Origin: Coriobacteriaceae bacterium AF45-21
Lineage (GTDB): Bacteria; Actinomycetota; Coriobacteriia; Coriobacteriales; Coriobacteriaceae
Direction of reading: 5' to 3'
Length of the DNA stretch: 64,000 nucleotides
Assembly (NCBI GenBank): GCA_027682925.1
Contig: JAQCYU010000002.1
Span: 70,339 to 134,338, forward strand
In this document: piece by piece, positions 19,996-29,361 of the stretch
How positions within the stretch are numbered: position 1 is the stretch's first letter
How the letters are laid out: the number at the start of each line of letters is the position of its first letter
The notes under the pieces: generated by a model
Told to the model about the DNA's origin: nothing
Seen by the model: only the letters and a program-made list of their open reading frames with translations
The model's database searches: none
Program-made: the position numbers and the translations under genes

Positions 19996-22323
19996 ATGGC
20001 GGATTCTCAGATCCATGTCGCGCTGGCGGGTAACCCCAACTGCGGCAAGACCACGCTTTTCAACCTGATCACCGGCGCCAACGGCTACGTTGGCAACTGG
20101 CCCGGTGTCACGGTTGAGAAAAAGGAAGCCAAGCTCCTGAGCGACAAGAACGTTACCATCACGGACCTCCCCGGCATCTACTCGCTTTCCCCCTATAGCC
20201 CCGAGGAGCAGTGCTCGCGCGATTACCTCATGAGCGGCGAGCCCGATGTCGTCGTCCAGGTGGTCGACGCCACCAACCTCGAGCGCAACCTGTACCTAGC
20301 GCTTCAGGTTATCGAGACCGGCCTGCCCGTGGTCGTCGCCCTCAACATGGCCGACTTGGTCGAGAAGAACGGCGACAAGATCGACACGGACAAGCTCTCC
20401 AAGAAGCTCGGCTGCCCGGTCATGATGATCTCGGCCCTTAAGAACAAGGGCATCAACGAGCTGTTCGAGCAGGTCAAGAAGTCCGCTGCTTCCAAGGGCC
20501 AGGTGCCGGAGCACAAGTTCGATTCCTCCATCGAGGACGTTCTGGACCACATCGAGAACAACCTGCCGGCGAGCGTTCCCGCCAACAAGCGTCGCTACTA
20601 CGCTGTCAAGCTGTTTGAGCGCGACGCGGACGCCTGCAAGCTCATCAACCTCACCAAGGAGAAGGCCGCTCGCGTCGAGCAGCTGGTCGCCCAGTGCGAG
20701 CAGGATTGCGACGACGACGCCGAGTCCATCATCACCGGCGAGCGCTATGGCGTGATTGCCCACGTTATCGACGAGTGCATGACCAAGGCTCCTGCCAAGA
20801 TGAGCACCTCCGAGAAGATCGACCGCGTGGTTACCAACCGTATCCTGGGCCTGCCGATCTTTGTGGTCATCATGTTCTGCGTGTACTACATCGCCGTTTC
20901 CACCCTGGGCGGCACGGTGACCGACTTCACCAACGACCAGCTCTTCGGCACCGACGGCTGGTACGTGCTCGGTCAGGGTCGCGACGCCTATGACGCAGCT
21001 GTTGAGGCTGCGGGCGACAACGCCGACTCGGTCGACCCAGCACAGTACGGCCCCTATGTCCCGGGTATCACCACCGCGGTGCATGACGCTCTCGTGGCGG
21101 GCGGTACCGAGGACGGTGGCCTCGTCGATTCGCTGGTCTGCGACGGCATCGTGGCTGGCATCGGCGCCATCATGGGCTTCGTCCCGCAGATGTTCCTGCT
21201 CTTTGTGATGCTGTCTTTCTTGGAGGACTGCGGTTACATGGCCCGCGTCGCCTTCATCATGGACCGCGTGTTCCGCCGCTTTGGCCTGTCCGGTAAGTCC
21301 TTTATCCCCATGCTCGTGTCCTCGGGCTGCGGCGTCCCCGGCGTCATGGCTACCAAGACCATCGAGAACGAGAAGGACCGCCGCATGACGGTCATGACCA
21401 CCACGTTCATCCCTTGCGGCGCCAAGCTGCCGATCATCGCCCTTCTTATGGGTTCCATCATTGGCGACTCTTCTACCACCGCTGCGTGGATCAGCCCGCT
21501 CTTCTACTTCCTGGGCGTCTTTGCCGTCATTGCCTCGGGCCTCATGCTCAAGAAGACCAAGCTCTTCGCCGGCCGCCCGACGCCGTTTGTTATGGAGCTT
21601 CCTGCCTACCACTTCCCGGCGATCCGCTCTTGGGCGCTGCACGTGTGGGAGCGCTGCTTCGCCTTTATCAAGAAGGCCGGCACGGTCATCTTTGCGTCCA
21701 CCGTCGTCGTTTGGTTCCTCTCCAACTTTGGTAGCTACAACGGCGCCTTTGGCTACCTGCCTTCCATGGAGGGCATCCCCGAGGAGTTCATGGATTACTC
21801 CGTGCTTGCCATGTTCGGCAACCTGGTCGCTTGGATCTTCGCCCCGCTCGGCTTTAGCACCTGGCAGGCCACCGCACTGACCGTCTCGGGTCTCGTTGCC
21901 AAGGAGAACGTTGTCGCCACCGCCGGCTCGCTGCTGTCCGTTGCCGACGCCGGCGAGACCGACCCGAGCCTGTGGACCGCGTTTGCGGCTATGTTCCCGA
22001 CCATGGGCGCTTGCGTCGCCTTTGGTGCCTTCAACCTGCTGTGCGCTCCGTGCTTTGCCGCTATCGGCACCATCCGTAACCAGATGAACTCCGGTAAGTG
22101 GACCGCGATTGCCATCGGCTACGAGTGTGCCTTTGCTTGGGTCATCGGCCTGTTCATCAACCAGTTCTATAACCTGCTTGTTCTTGGGCAGTTTGGTATC
22201 TGGACGGTTGTGGCCATCGTGCTGCTGGCTGCGATGCTCTTCCAGATCTTCCGTCCCATGCCCAAGCATGCATGGACCGACGAGGACGAGACCAACACCG
22301 CTTCTGCCACGGTTTCCGCCTAA
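19996..22323 (+). CDS. feoB: Ferrous iron transporter FeoB
   Basis: Inner-membrane Fe(II) permease with an N-terminal G-protein domain. 775 residues. G motifs: GNPNCGKTTLFN (G1), NWPGVTVE (G2), DLPGIYSL (G3), NMAD (G4) and SALKNKG (G5). A helical spacer follows, then the membrane domain from about residue 280 with two gate-like segments, including SSGCGVPGVMATKT and PCGAKLPII, each with the conserved Cys. An acidic loop between the first two membrane segments (about residues 315-375) is longer than usual. AAGGAAGAAGG precedes the start. Third gene of the feo operon. Confidence 0.95.
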   Translation: MADSQIHVALAGNPNCGKTTLFNLITGANGYVGNWPGVTVEKKEAKLLSDKNVTITDLPGIYSLSPYSPEEQCSRDYLMSGEPDVVVQVVDATNLERNLYLALQVIETGLPVVVALNMADLVEKNGDKIDTDKLSKKLGCPVMMISALKNKGINELFEQVKKSAASKGQVPEHKFDSSIEDVLDHIENNLPASVPANKRRYYAVKLFERDADACKLINLTKEKAARVEQLVAQCEQDCDDDAESIITGERYGVIAHVIDECMTKAPAKMSTSEKIDRVVTNRILGLPIFVVIMFCVYYIAVSTLGGTVTDFTNDQLFGTDGWYVLGQGRDAYDAAVEAAGDNADSVDPAQYGPYVPGITTAVHDALVAGGTEDGGLVDSLVCDGIVAGIGAIMGFVPQMFLLFVMLSFLEDCGYMARVAFIMDRVFRRFGLSGKSFIPMLVSSGCGVPGVMATKTIENEKDRRMTVMTTTFIPCGAKLPIIALLMGSIIGDSSTTAAWISPLFYFLGVFAVIASGLMLKKTKLFAGRPTPFVMELPAYHFPAIRSWALHVWERCFAFIKKAGTVIFASTVVVWFLSNFGSYNGAFGYLPSMEGIPEEFMDYSVLAMFGNLVAWIFAPLGFSTWQATALTVSGLVAKENVVATAGSLLSVADAGETDPSLWTAFAAMFPTMGACVAFGAFNLLCAPCFAAIGTIRNQMNSGKWTAIAIGYECAFAWVIGLFINQFYNLLVLGQFGIWTVVAIVLLAAMLFQIFRPMPKHAWTDEDETNTASATVSA

Positions 22324-22352
22324 GTCCGAATAAGGATTAGCCCCTTTTCACG

Positions 22353-22386
22353 AGCCCGGGTGTCCCAGCGACACTCGGGCTTTTTG
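22353..22386 (+). terminator. Terminator after feoB
   Basis: Stem AGCCCGGGTGTC/GACACTCGGGCT with one mismatch, a short loop and TTTTT, 30 bases after the stop. Confidence 0.85.
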
Positions 22387-22498
22387 GTGAGGGAGATGTG
22401 GCGTTTCCGCAGATAAAACCGACCAAAATAAACCTGCCCCTTTTTGGTAGGTGGAGAATGGGGTAAAGTAAGTGATGGTTAACTAGAGGAGGCTTGCT

Positions 22499-22699
22499 AT
22501 GGCACCTATCGATATTGTTGTACTGGCTGTTATCGGCATTGCGTTTGTCGCCGTGTGCGTGCGCATTTATCGTAAGGGCACTTGCGCCGACTGCGCTCAA
22601 GGTGGCGTTTGCACAGGACATTGCTCCAACAAAAAGACCTGCGCCGCACTTAAGGGCGTAGACAAAATCGCCGAAGACTTGGGCCGCGGTATCAAGTAA
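22499..22699 (+). CDS. FeoB-associated Cys-rich membrane protein
   Basis: 66 residues: one N-terminal membrane helix (about residues 5-23), then a cysteine cluster CADCAQGGVCTGHC followed by one more Cys. This matches the small family often encoded after feoB and thought to help iron transfer, although the function is not proven. AGAGGAGG lies before the start. It lies behind a terminator, so it may have its own promoter. Confidence 0.8.
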   Translation: MAPIDIVVLAVIGIAFVAVCVRIYRKGTCADCAQGGVCTGHCSNKKTCAALKGVDKIAEDLGRGIK

Positions 22700-22712
22700 G
22701 GTCCGTCATCCA

Positions 22713-22747
22713 AGCGCCCGCGAGCATCCGTTCGCGGGGCGCTTTGC
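22713..22747 (+). terminator. Probable terminator after the Cys-rich gene
   Basis: GC-rich hairpin AGCGCCCGCG...CGCGGGGCGCT followed by TT. Weak T-run. Confidence 0.5.
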
Positions 22748-22841
22748 ACATTTGGGGGAGAGCGCGGCGAGTTGAAGAGTGATTTTGGGGTATCGTTACC
22801 TGTACTGTTAATTGGCAACTTATCTATAACGGAGTAACCCC

Positions 22842-23921
22842 ATGAGCGCTCGCGTAACCATGAAGGACATAGCCGCCGAGCTTGGCGTTTCCATCAATAC
22901 CGTGCATAAGGCCCTGACGGGCAAGGCCGGCGTGAGCGAATCCGTGCGTGCCAAGGTGAATGCCAAGGCCGAGGCCATGGGCTACCATCGCAACACAAGT
23001 GCCTCAAGCCTGCGGCGCAAGGATATCAACCTGGTGTTTTGCCTGCCCCGCGCATCGCGCGAGGGGGCGTACTTTTTCCGTTACCTTTGGGAAGGCTGCA
23101 ACCGCTTTGAGCAGGAGGTCATCGATCAGGGCATTACGGTTGAGCGCGTAGAATTTGGCGTGGGCGGCTACGCCGATGCGCTCGAGCAGATTGATGAGCG
23201 TCTGCAGGTAGGCGAGAAGATTGACGGTCTGCTTGCCTATGTTCCGGGCGATGACCGCGCAACCGAACTCTTGAGGCAGATTGCCGAGGCGGGTGTGGCG
23301 ATCGAGCTCGTCGACGGCGACCGACCGCACCTCGATCGCCTGGGTGCCAGTCTGGCGGACTATTCCGCGGCGGGCAGTCTTATGGCAGAGCAGGCGGCTA
23401 ACCTGGTCCACGCTTCTGGGGCTGACGCCCGCGTGCTCCTGTTGGCGGGCGACCCTTATACCGACTCGCACTATCTGACCGCCCGCGCCTTTCATAATTA
23501 CCTGCGCGAGCACGATATTCCATGGCGGGTTGAGGACCTTGCCGGTGCCCATGCGCAAGTCAAACAGCTCGAGCGCGAGCTTGAGCGGCGCTTGAGTGCG
23601 CCGGATGCTCCCGAGCTCATCTGTAGCGTTTTTGCCGTTGGTTCCGAGGTGATCGCTGACGCGCTTGTTTCGAGCGGCAAGGCCGGCAAGGTCATGGTGA
23701 TCGGCAACGACCTGTTCCCCGAGAGCGCCCTGGCCTTACGCCGTGGCATTTTTACCAATATTGTCTATAAGGACCCGGTGAGCTTGGCCTACCGTGGTGC
23801 CAAGACCTTGGGCGAGTATTTGCTGTGGGGTAAAACTCCGGCGGAGCCCGTGCAGAAGGGTGCTGTGGAGATGGTGTTTGCCAGCAACGTCGACCGCTAC
23901 TGCGAGCTTGCGGGAATTTAG
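22842..23921 (+). CDS. LacI-family regulator, probable controller of the pectin/uronate regulon
   Basis: 359 residues. N-terminal helix-turn-helix TMKDIAAELGVSINTVHKAL, then a ligand-binding domain that is more divergent than in typical LacI proteins (ARVLLLAGDPYTDSHY, KVMVIGNDLFPESALAL). It is transcribed toward uxaC and lies directly before it. The palindrome GTGAACGTTCAC, with the central CG that LacI proteins prefer, recurs at five uronate promoters in the window. I infer this protein binds it; the GntR protein at 43389 is the alternative. The inducer may be a galacturonate or KDG intermediate. Confidence 0.75.
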   Translation: MSARVTMKDIAAELGVSINTVHKALTGKAGVSESVRAKVNAKAEAMGYHRNTSASSLRRKDINLVFCLPRASREGAYFFRYLWEGCNRFEQEVIDQGITVERVEFGVGGYADALEQIDERLQVGEKIDGLLAYVPGDDRATELLRQIAEAGVAIELVDGDRPHLDRLGASLADYSAAGSLMAEQAANLVHASGADARVLLLAGDPYTDSHYLTARAFHNYLREHDIPWRVEDLAGAHAQVKQLERELERRLSAPDAPELICSVFAVGSEVIADALVSSGKAGKVMVIGNDLFPESALALRRGIFTNIVYKDPVSLAYRGAKTLGEYLLWGKTPAEPVQKGAVEMVFASNVDRYCELAGI

Positions 23922-23946
23922 CCGTTTGGTCAGGTACCCCCTCTTG

Positions 23947-24150
23947 CGACGTGCATTTTTTGGAGTATTCAGCAATGGCGTGTTCCGAAAGAGGCTCAGA
24001 ACGACTGTTTTAGTGCCTCCGATGGGCGTAAATCGCCATCGGAGGCACTTTTTTATGCCGATCGGGCGCGATATGCGCATCAAATAGGGCGTCGAGGACG
24101 GTGCGCAGTACGCCCCGATGCTGAATATTCCCAAAAATGTACGCCGAGAC
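23947..24150. repeat. Inverted-repeat element with an internal terminator
   Basis: CATTTTTTGGAGTATTCAGC (near 23953-23972) pairs imperfectly with GCTGAATATTCCCAAAAATG (near 24119-24138), and partial pairing extends outward and inward for about 35 bases. Inside lies a strong hairpin. The stretch is non-coding and looks like a small non-autonomous element that carries a terminator. Only one copy is in the window. Confidence 0.5.
24012..24055 (+). terminator. Terminator between the LacI gene and uxaC
   Basis: Perfect stem AGTGCCTCCGATGG/CCATCGGAGGCACT with a run of six T. It insulates the LacI gene from the uxa operon. Confidence 0.88.
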
Positions 24151-24277
24151 ATGACCCACCTGAGCAAAAACGCCCAGGTTCGGTGTTCGGGGACGTTAGT
24201 CCATCCGCAATGCATGCGTGTCACGGCTCCAACAACCGTTGAACGGACAAAATCGACCGTTCACCCCATGGTGGTTA

Positions 24278-24327
24278 GGTGACGTTCACCTTTTAAGTCG
24301 CAATGAATTAGTATAGTGAACGTTCAC
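24278..24327. promoter_or_regulatory. Uronate regulon operators before uxaC
   Basis: GTGAACGTTCAC, a perfect 12-bp palindrome, lies at 24316-24327. A second site at 24278-24290 reads GGTGACGTTCACC, one base short of a perfect palindrome (possibly a missing A). Further upstream, GAACGG and CCGTTC form a small inverted repeat (24241-24262). uxaC starts 54 bases after the perfect site. Confidence 0.8.
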
Positions 24328-24381
24328 CTAGAGGATAACGAGCGCATCGTGCGCCCGCTCCGCCAACAAAGGGGTTGTTTG

Positions 24382-25808
24382 ATGAAAAACTTCATGGACG
24401 ATCAGGATTTCCTGCTGAGCACCAAGACCGGCGAGGAGCTGTTCCACAACTTTGCCGAGGGCATGCCCATCGTCGACTACCACTGCCACATTTCTCCCAA
24501 GGAGATCTGGGACGACAAGCGTTTTGAGAACATCACCGAGGTTTGGCTGGGCGGTGACCACTACAAGTGGCGCCTGATGCGTGCCAACGGCGTCGACGAG
24601 CGCTTCATTACCGGCGATGCCCCTGCTCGCGAGAAGTTCCAGAAGTGGGCCGAGACCCTGGGCCGTTGCGTGGGCAACCCCGTCTTTGAGTGGAGCCACC
24701 TGGAGCTTAAGCGTTACTTTGGCTACGAGGGTGTCCTGAACGGCAAAACCGCTCAGGAGGTCTGGGACCTTGCCAACGCCAAGCTCGCTGAGGCTAGCTT
24801 TACCTGCCGCAACCTGATCAAGCAGTCCAACGTCCGCATGATCTGCACTACCGATGACCCCGCCGACAGCTTTGAGTGGCACAAGAAGATTGCCGCCGAC
24901 GACAGTTTTGACGTTCAGGTCGTTCCTGCCATGCGCCCCGATGCCGCCCTGCGCATCGAACGTGGCCAGGAGTTCGCCGACTACTGCAAGCATCTCTCCG
25001 AGGTTGCTGGCGTTGAGATCAGCGACTTCGAGGGCATGAAGGCCGCCATCTCCAAGCGCTACGACGTTGCCCACGAGCTGGGCTGCCGCGCTTCCGACCA
25101 CGCGCTCGACTACGTTATGTACGTTCCGGCTACCGCCGACGAGATCGAGACTATCTTTGCCAAGGGCCTTGCCGCCGAGCCGCTTACCGAGGACGAGGTC
25201 CTCAAGTACAAGACGGCCTTTATGCGGTTCGTCGCCGGCGAGTATGTCCGCCTTGGCTGGGCCATGCAGCTGCACTTTGGCTGCAAGCGTGACAACAACC
25301 GCGCTATGTTCGCCAAGCTCGGTCCCGATACCGGCTACGACTGCATCTCCAACTACACGCCGTCCGACCAGCTGGCCGATTTCCTCAACTCCATCCAGGA
25401 GGCCACGGGTCTGCCCAAGACCATTCTGTACAGCCTGAACCCCATCGACAACACCATGATCGATACCGTGATGGGCTGCTTCCAGGAGCTCCGACCGCCG
25501 GTAAGATTCAGAACGGCTCTGCCTGGTGGTTCAACGACAACGAGATCGGTATGCGCGAGCAGCTCACGGCTCTGGCTAACGAGGGCGTGCTGGGCAACTT
25601 TGTGGGCATGCTTACCGATTCCCGCTCCTTCCTGTCCTACCCGCGTCACGAGTACTTCCGTCGCGTGCTGTGCGGCGTGATCGGCGAGTGGGTCGAGCAG
25701 GGCAAGTATCCGGCCGACATGGAGCAGCTGGGAGCCATCGTGCGCGACATCAGCTACAACAACGCGGTCCGCTACTTTGGCTTTGACCTGGATACCGTCG
25801 AGGCCTAA
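24382..25808 (+). CDS. uxaC: Glucuronate/galacturonate isomerase (one frame break)
   Basis: Converts D-galacturonate to D-tagaturonate (and glucuronate to fructuronate). About 475 residues when one missing base near 25488 is restored. Family features: PIVDYHCHISPKEIWDD at the N-terminus with metal-binding His residues, GDHYKWRLMRANG, CTTDDPADS, and MREQLTALANEG in the C-terminal part. ATG 24382 is preceded by AAAGGGG. First gene of uxaC-uxaB-uxaA. Confidence 0.93.
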
Positions 25809-25832
25809 ACCCGCATCGAATCACACCGAACT

Positions 25833-25868
25833 CGGGAGCGCCGTTGCCACACGCGGCGCCCCCGTTTT
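25833..25868 (+). terminator. Hairpin between uxaC and uxaB
   Basis: CGGGAGCGCCG pairs with CGGCGCCCCCG (one mismatch), followed by TTTT. It may reduce read-through inside the operon. Confidence 0.55.
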
Positions 25869-25904
25869 GCCTGCACGCTAACAGCAATCTAAGGAGAGAC
25901 ATCG

Positions 25905-27419
25905 ATGGAGAACATCAGCTACGAGACGCTCGAGAAGATCGGCTACAAGGGCTACCTGCTGCCCAAGGACGCGCCCGAGAAGGTTCTGCAGTTTGGCGAG
26001 GGCAATTTCCTGCGCGCCTTTGTCGACCGCTTCTTTGACATGGGCAACGAGGCAACCGGCTGGAACGGCAAGGTTGTCATGGTGCAGCCCATCAGCGGCG
26101 CCTTTGGCTTTGCCGACGGCATCAATGCCCAGGACGACCTGTACACCGTGCTGGTGCGCGGCAAGGAGAGCGGCAACACGGTCGACGAGTCCCGTGTGAT
26201 CAGCGCCTGCAGCCGCTGCCTCAATCCGTATCGTGAGGACGACTACCGCGCCATGATGGGGGTCGCCGTCTCCGACGATTTGGAGATTATCGTCTCCAAC
26301 ACCACCGAGGCTGGCATTGCCTACGATCCGTCCTGCAAGGCCGACGACATGCCGCCCGCGAGCTTCCCCGCTAAGCTTGCCCAGGTGCTCCACACCCGCT
26401 GGGCCGCCGGCAAGCCGGGCGTCATCGTGCTCGCCTGTGAGCTCATCGATCACAACGGCGAGGAGCTGCTGCGCATCATGAACCAGTACGTGAGCGACTG
26501 GGGCTGGGAGGACGAGTTTGCGCAGTGGATGGCCAACGACTGCACCGTCTGCACCACGCTCGTCGACACTATCGTCCCCGGCCGTATCCGCGACCCCAAG
26601 GAGGCCGCTGCCGTGGCCGAGCGCCTGGGCTACGAGGATCCCTTCCTGGCCGTGCGCGAGCCCTTCCAGATGTGGGGTATCCAGGGCGATGAGTCGCTCA
26701 AGGAGCGTCTGCCCTTCGTGAAGGCCGGCCTGCCGGGTGTCTTTGTGACCCCCGATGTCACCCCGTACAAGAAGCGCAAGGTCCGCATCCTCAACGGCGC
26801 CCACACTGCCTTTGTTCCGGGCTCCTGGGTTGCCGGCTTTGACATCGTGCGCGATTGCATGCACGACGAGACCGTTCGTGGCTTCATGAACACCATGCTC
26901 TACGACGAGGTCATCCCGACGCTTGCCGCCGATCTTGATGTCGAGGACTGCAAGGCCTTCGCCGCTGCCGTCGAGAACCGCTTCGACAACCCGTTTATCG
27001 ACCACGCGCTGCTCTCCATTTGCCTCAACTCAACCGCCAAATGGCGTGCTCGCGACCTGCCCACGCTCAAGGACTATGTTGCCGAGACCGGCAACCTGCC
27101 CAAGTGCCTGGCCACGAGCCTCGCTACGCTCATTGCCTTCTATACGCAGGAGCTCGTTGCTCGCGAGGGCGATGGCCTGCACCTGCGCCGCGCCGACGGC
27201 ACCGAGTACACCGCTCAGGACGATGCCTTCGTGCTCGATTTCTACGCCGCCCACGCCGGTGCAGACGATGCCGAGCTGGTGCACGACGTGCTCAGCAACG
27301 AGCAGATGTGGGGCGAGGACCTTACGCAGATCGCCGGCCTTGAGGAGTTTGTCGTCAACGCGCTTGCCGTTGTGCGCGCCGAGGGCGCCAAGCAGGCATT
27401 TGCCAACGCCCAGGCCTAA
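25905..27419 (+). CDS. uxaB: Tagaturonate reductase (altronate oxidoreductase)
   Basis: Reduces D-tagaturonate to D-altronate with NADH. 504 residues, the length of UxaB. Mannitol-dehydrogenase-type fold: N-terminal VLQFGEGNFLRAFVDRFFD (cofactor region), SNTTEAGIAY, and the C-terminal block with RKVRILNGAHTAFVPGSW. UxuB (fructuronate reductase) belongs to the same superfamily, but this sequence reads as UxaB and the neighbours agree. AAGGAGAG before the start. Confidence 0.92.
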   Translation: MENISYETLEKIGYKGYLLPKDAPEKVLQFGEGNFLRAFVDRFFDMGNEATGWNGKVVMVQPISGAFGFADGINAQDDLYTVLVRGKESGNTVDESRVISACSRCLNPYREDDYRAMMGVAVSDDLEIIVSNTTEAGIAYDPSCKADDMPPASFPAKLAQVLHTRWAAGKPGVIVLACELIDHNGEELLRIMNQYVSDWGWEDEFAQWMANDCTVCTTLVDTIVPGRIRDPKEAAAVAERLGYEDPFLAVREPFQMWGIQGDESLKERLPFVKAGLPGVFVTPDVTPYKKRKVRILNGAHTAFVPGSWVAGFDIVRDCMHDETVRGFMNTMLYDEVIPTLAADLDVEDCKAFAAAVENRFDNPFIDHALLSICLNSTAKWRARDLPTLKDYVAETGNLPKCLATSLATLIAFYTQELVAREGDGLHLRRADGTEYTAQDDAFVLDFYAAHAGADDAELVHDVLSNEQMWGEDLTQIAGLEEFVVNALAVVRAEGAKQAFANAQA

Positions 27420-27497
27420 ATCCTTCTGTGCGCCCGCCGGGCAACTGGCGGGCGCCCGCTGACTTCTGCTCAACCTGTAGGGTTAGGACTCTTTGTA

Positions 27498-28982
27498 ATG
27501 AATACTATCCAGATCAATCCGGCCGACAACGTGATCGTCGCGCTGTCGCCGCTTGCCAAGGGCACCGCCGTCGCGGTTCCCGGGGTGGGCGAGGTCGTTG
27601 CCGCGGAGGATATTCCGCAGGGCCACAAGATGGCCGTGCGTGCCATTGCGGCGGGGGAGGACGTCGTCAAGTACGGTCTTCCTATCGGTCACGTGACGGG
27701 CGACATCCAGCCCGGTCAGTGGCTTCATACGCATAACGTCAAGACCAACCTTTCGGGCGAGGTCGAGTACGCTTACAACCCGACGCATCCGGTCGTTGAG
27801 CCGGTTGAGCCCGAGACCTTTATGGGCTTCCGTCGCGCCGATGGCCGCGCCGCCACGCGCAACGAGCTGTGGATCATCCCCACGGTCGGCTGCGTCAACG
27901 AGGTCGCACGTGCCATGTGCGAGCAGGCTCAGGATCTGGTCGAGGGCTCGCTGGAGGGCGTTTACTACTTCCCGCATCCCTTTGGCTGCTCGCAGACCGG
28001 TGCCGACCATGCCCAGACGCGCCGTCTGCTGGTGGCGCTCTCGCGTCACGCAAACGCTGCGGGTGTGCTGTTCCTGTCCCTCGGTTGCGAAAACTGCACG
28101 CACCAGCAGGTACTCGACGAGCTCGGTGACTTTGATCGCGAGCGCGTTCGATTCCTCGCCTGCCAGGATGTAGCCGACGAGCAGGTCGAGGGTCACAAGA
28201 TCCTGTCCGAGCTTGCCGACCTGGCCAAGCAGGCCAAGCGTGAGCCCATTCCTGCCTCCGAGCTGGTCATTGGCCTTAAGTGCGGCGGCTCTGACGGTCT
28301 TTCGGGCATTACCGCCAACCCCACGATCGGTCGCGTGAGCGATATGGTTGTCGCCCGCGGCGGCACGTCGGTGCTCACCGAGGTTCCCGAGATGTTTGGC
28401 GCGGAGAGCATTCTGCTCGATCGCTGTGAGAGCCAGGACGTCTTCAATGCCGCCTCCGACATGCTCAACGGCTTTAAGGACTACTTTATCAGCCACGGCG
28501 AGGTCGTCTATGAGAACCCGAGCCCCGGCAACAAGGACGGCGGCATTACCACGCTCGAGGACAAGAGCTGCGGCTGCGTGCAAAAGGGCGGATCTGCCCC
28601 CATCGTCGACGTGCTGCCGTATGCCGGTCAGGCTACCAAGCATGGCCTGAACATGCTGTGCGGTCCGGGCAACGACATGGTATCCACCACGGCCCTGACG
28701 GCTGCCGGCTGCCACGTAATCCTGTTCTCGACCGGCCGCGGCACGCCGTTTGGCGCACCGGCGCCTACACTCAAGGTGTTCACCAACCAGCGTCTGTGCG
28801 ACCACAAGGCCAACTGGATGGACTTTAACGCCGGCGTGGTGGCTACGGGCGAGCGCACGCTCGATGAGGCTGCCGACGACCTGTATCAGATGGTGCTGGA
28901 CACGGCGAGCGGCAAGCTTACGAGTGCCGAGCGTCGCGGCTGCCACGAGATCAGCATTTGGAAGGATGGCGTCTGCCTGTAG
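27498..28982 (+). CDS. uxaA: Altronate dehydratase
   Basis: Dehydrates D-altronate to 2-keto-3-deoxygluconate (KDG). 494 residues. An N-terminal SAF domain (about residues 1-95; GHKMAVRAIAAGEDVVKYG) is followed by the catalytic domain with RADGRAATRNELWIIPTVGC, PFGCSQTGADH, GLKCGGSDGLSGITANP and CGCVQKGGSAP. Cys residues in these blocks are those expected for the metal site. The start lies 78 bases after uxaB, with a GC-rich hairpin at 27430-27455 between them. Confidence 0.94.
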   Translation: MNTIQINPADNVIVALSPLAKGTAVAVPGVGEVVAAEDIPQGHKMAVRAIAAGEDVVKYGLPIGHVTGDIQPGQWLHTHNVKTNLSGEVEYAYNPTHPVVEPVEPETFMGFRRADGRAATRNELWIIPTVGCVNEVARAMCEQAQDLVEGSLEGVYYFPHPFGCSQTGADHAQTRRLLVALSRHANAAGVLFLSLGCENCTHQQVLDELGDFDRERVRFLACQDVADEQVEGHKILSELADLAKQAKREPIPASELVIGLKCGGSDGLSGITANPTIGRVSDMVVARGGTSVLTEVPEMFGAESILLDRCESQDVFNAASDMLNGFKDYFISHGEVVYENPSPGNKDGGITTLEDKSCGCVQKGGSAPIVDVLPYAGQATKHGLNMLCGPGNDMVSTTALTAAGCHVILFSTGRGTPFGAPAPTLKVFTNQRLCDHKANWMDFNAGVVATGERTLDEAADDLYQMVLDTASGKLTSAERRGCHEISIWKDGVCL

Positions 28983-29012
28983 CGGTAAATGGGTTCGCAT
29001 AGGGCGCTATTG

Positions 29013-29053
29013 ACCATGGCCCCGTCGGGAGTGTTCCCGGCGGGGCCATGTTT
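29013..29053 (+). terminator. Terminator after uxaA
   Basis: Perfect 10-bp outer stem CATGGCCCCG/CGGGGCCATG with further inner pairing and a TTTG tail. It ends the uxaC-uxaB-uxaA operon. Confidence 0.8.
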
Positions 29054-29104
29054 GTTCTGTCTGTTCGGGCGTGTCTTCCTGAGGGTACGGGAGCGGCGAA
29101 AACA

Positions 29105-29276
29105 ATAAACGTTCACCTAATCGACCTCAAATTTAAACCCACTCAATACCCATGTAATCGTGATTTTTTTCAAGTCAGATATCCGTTTAACGGCAAAAAA
29201 CGACCGTTCAAGGATAATATACAAGTGAACGTTCACCTATCATATGCAATCGCGCATAATCTAGCTAAACGTTCAC
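29105..29276. promoter_or_regulatory. Three uronate regulon operators before the GPH transporter
   Basis: A perfect GTGAACGTTCAC lies at 29225-29236. Two variants with one good half, ATAAACGTTCAC (29105-29116) and CTAAACGTTCAC (29265-29276), flank it. The 379-base gap before the transporter holds these sites and the uxaA terminator; I see no gene in it. Confidence 0.82.
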
Positions 29277-29361
29277 CCTACGAGTGGGCGATATGCAGAC
29301 AGACATCGGTATGGACTCCAATGTCTTGTTACAAGACAATCGAGAAAAGAGAGGGAGCTCG

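Noticed and set aside
24000..24230. A minus-strand frame after the LacI gene
   Set aside because: It runs through a terminator and the tail of the LacI gene and has no domain or start signal.
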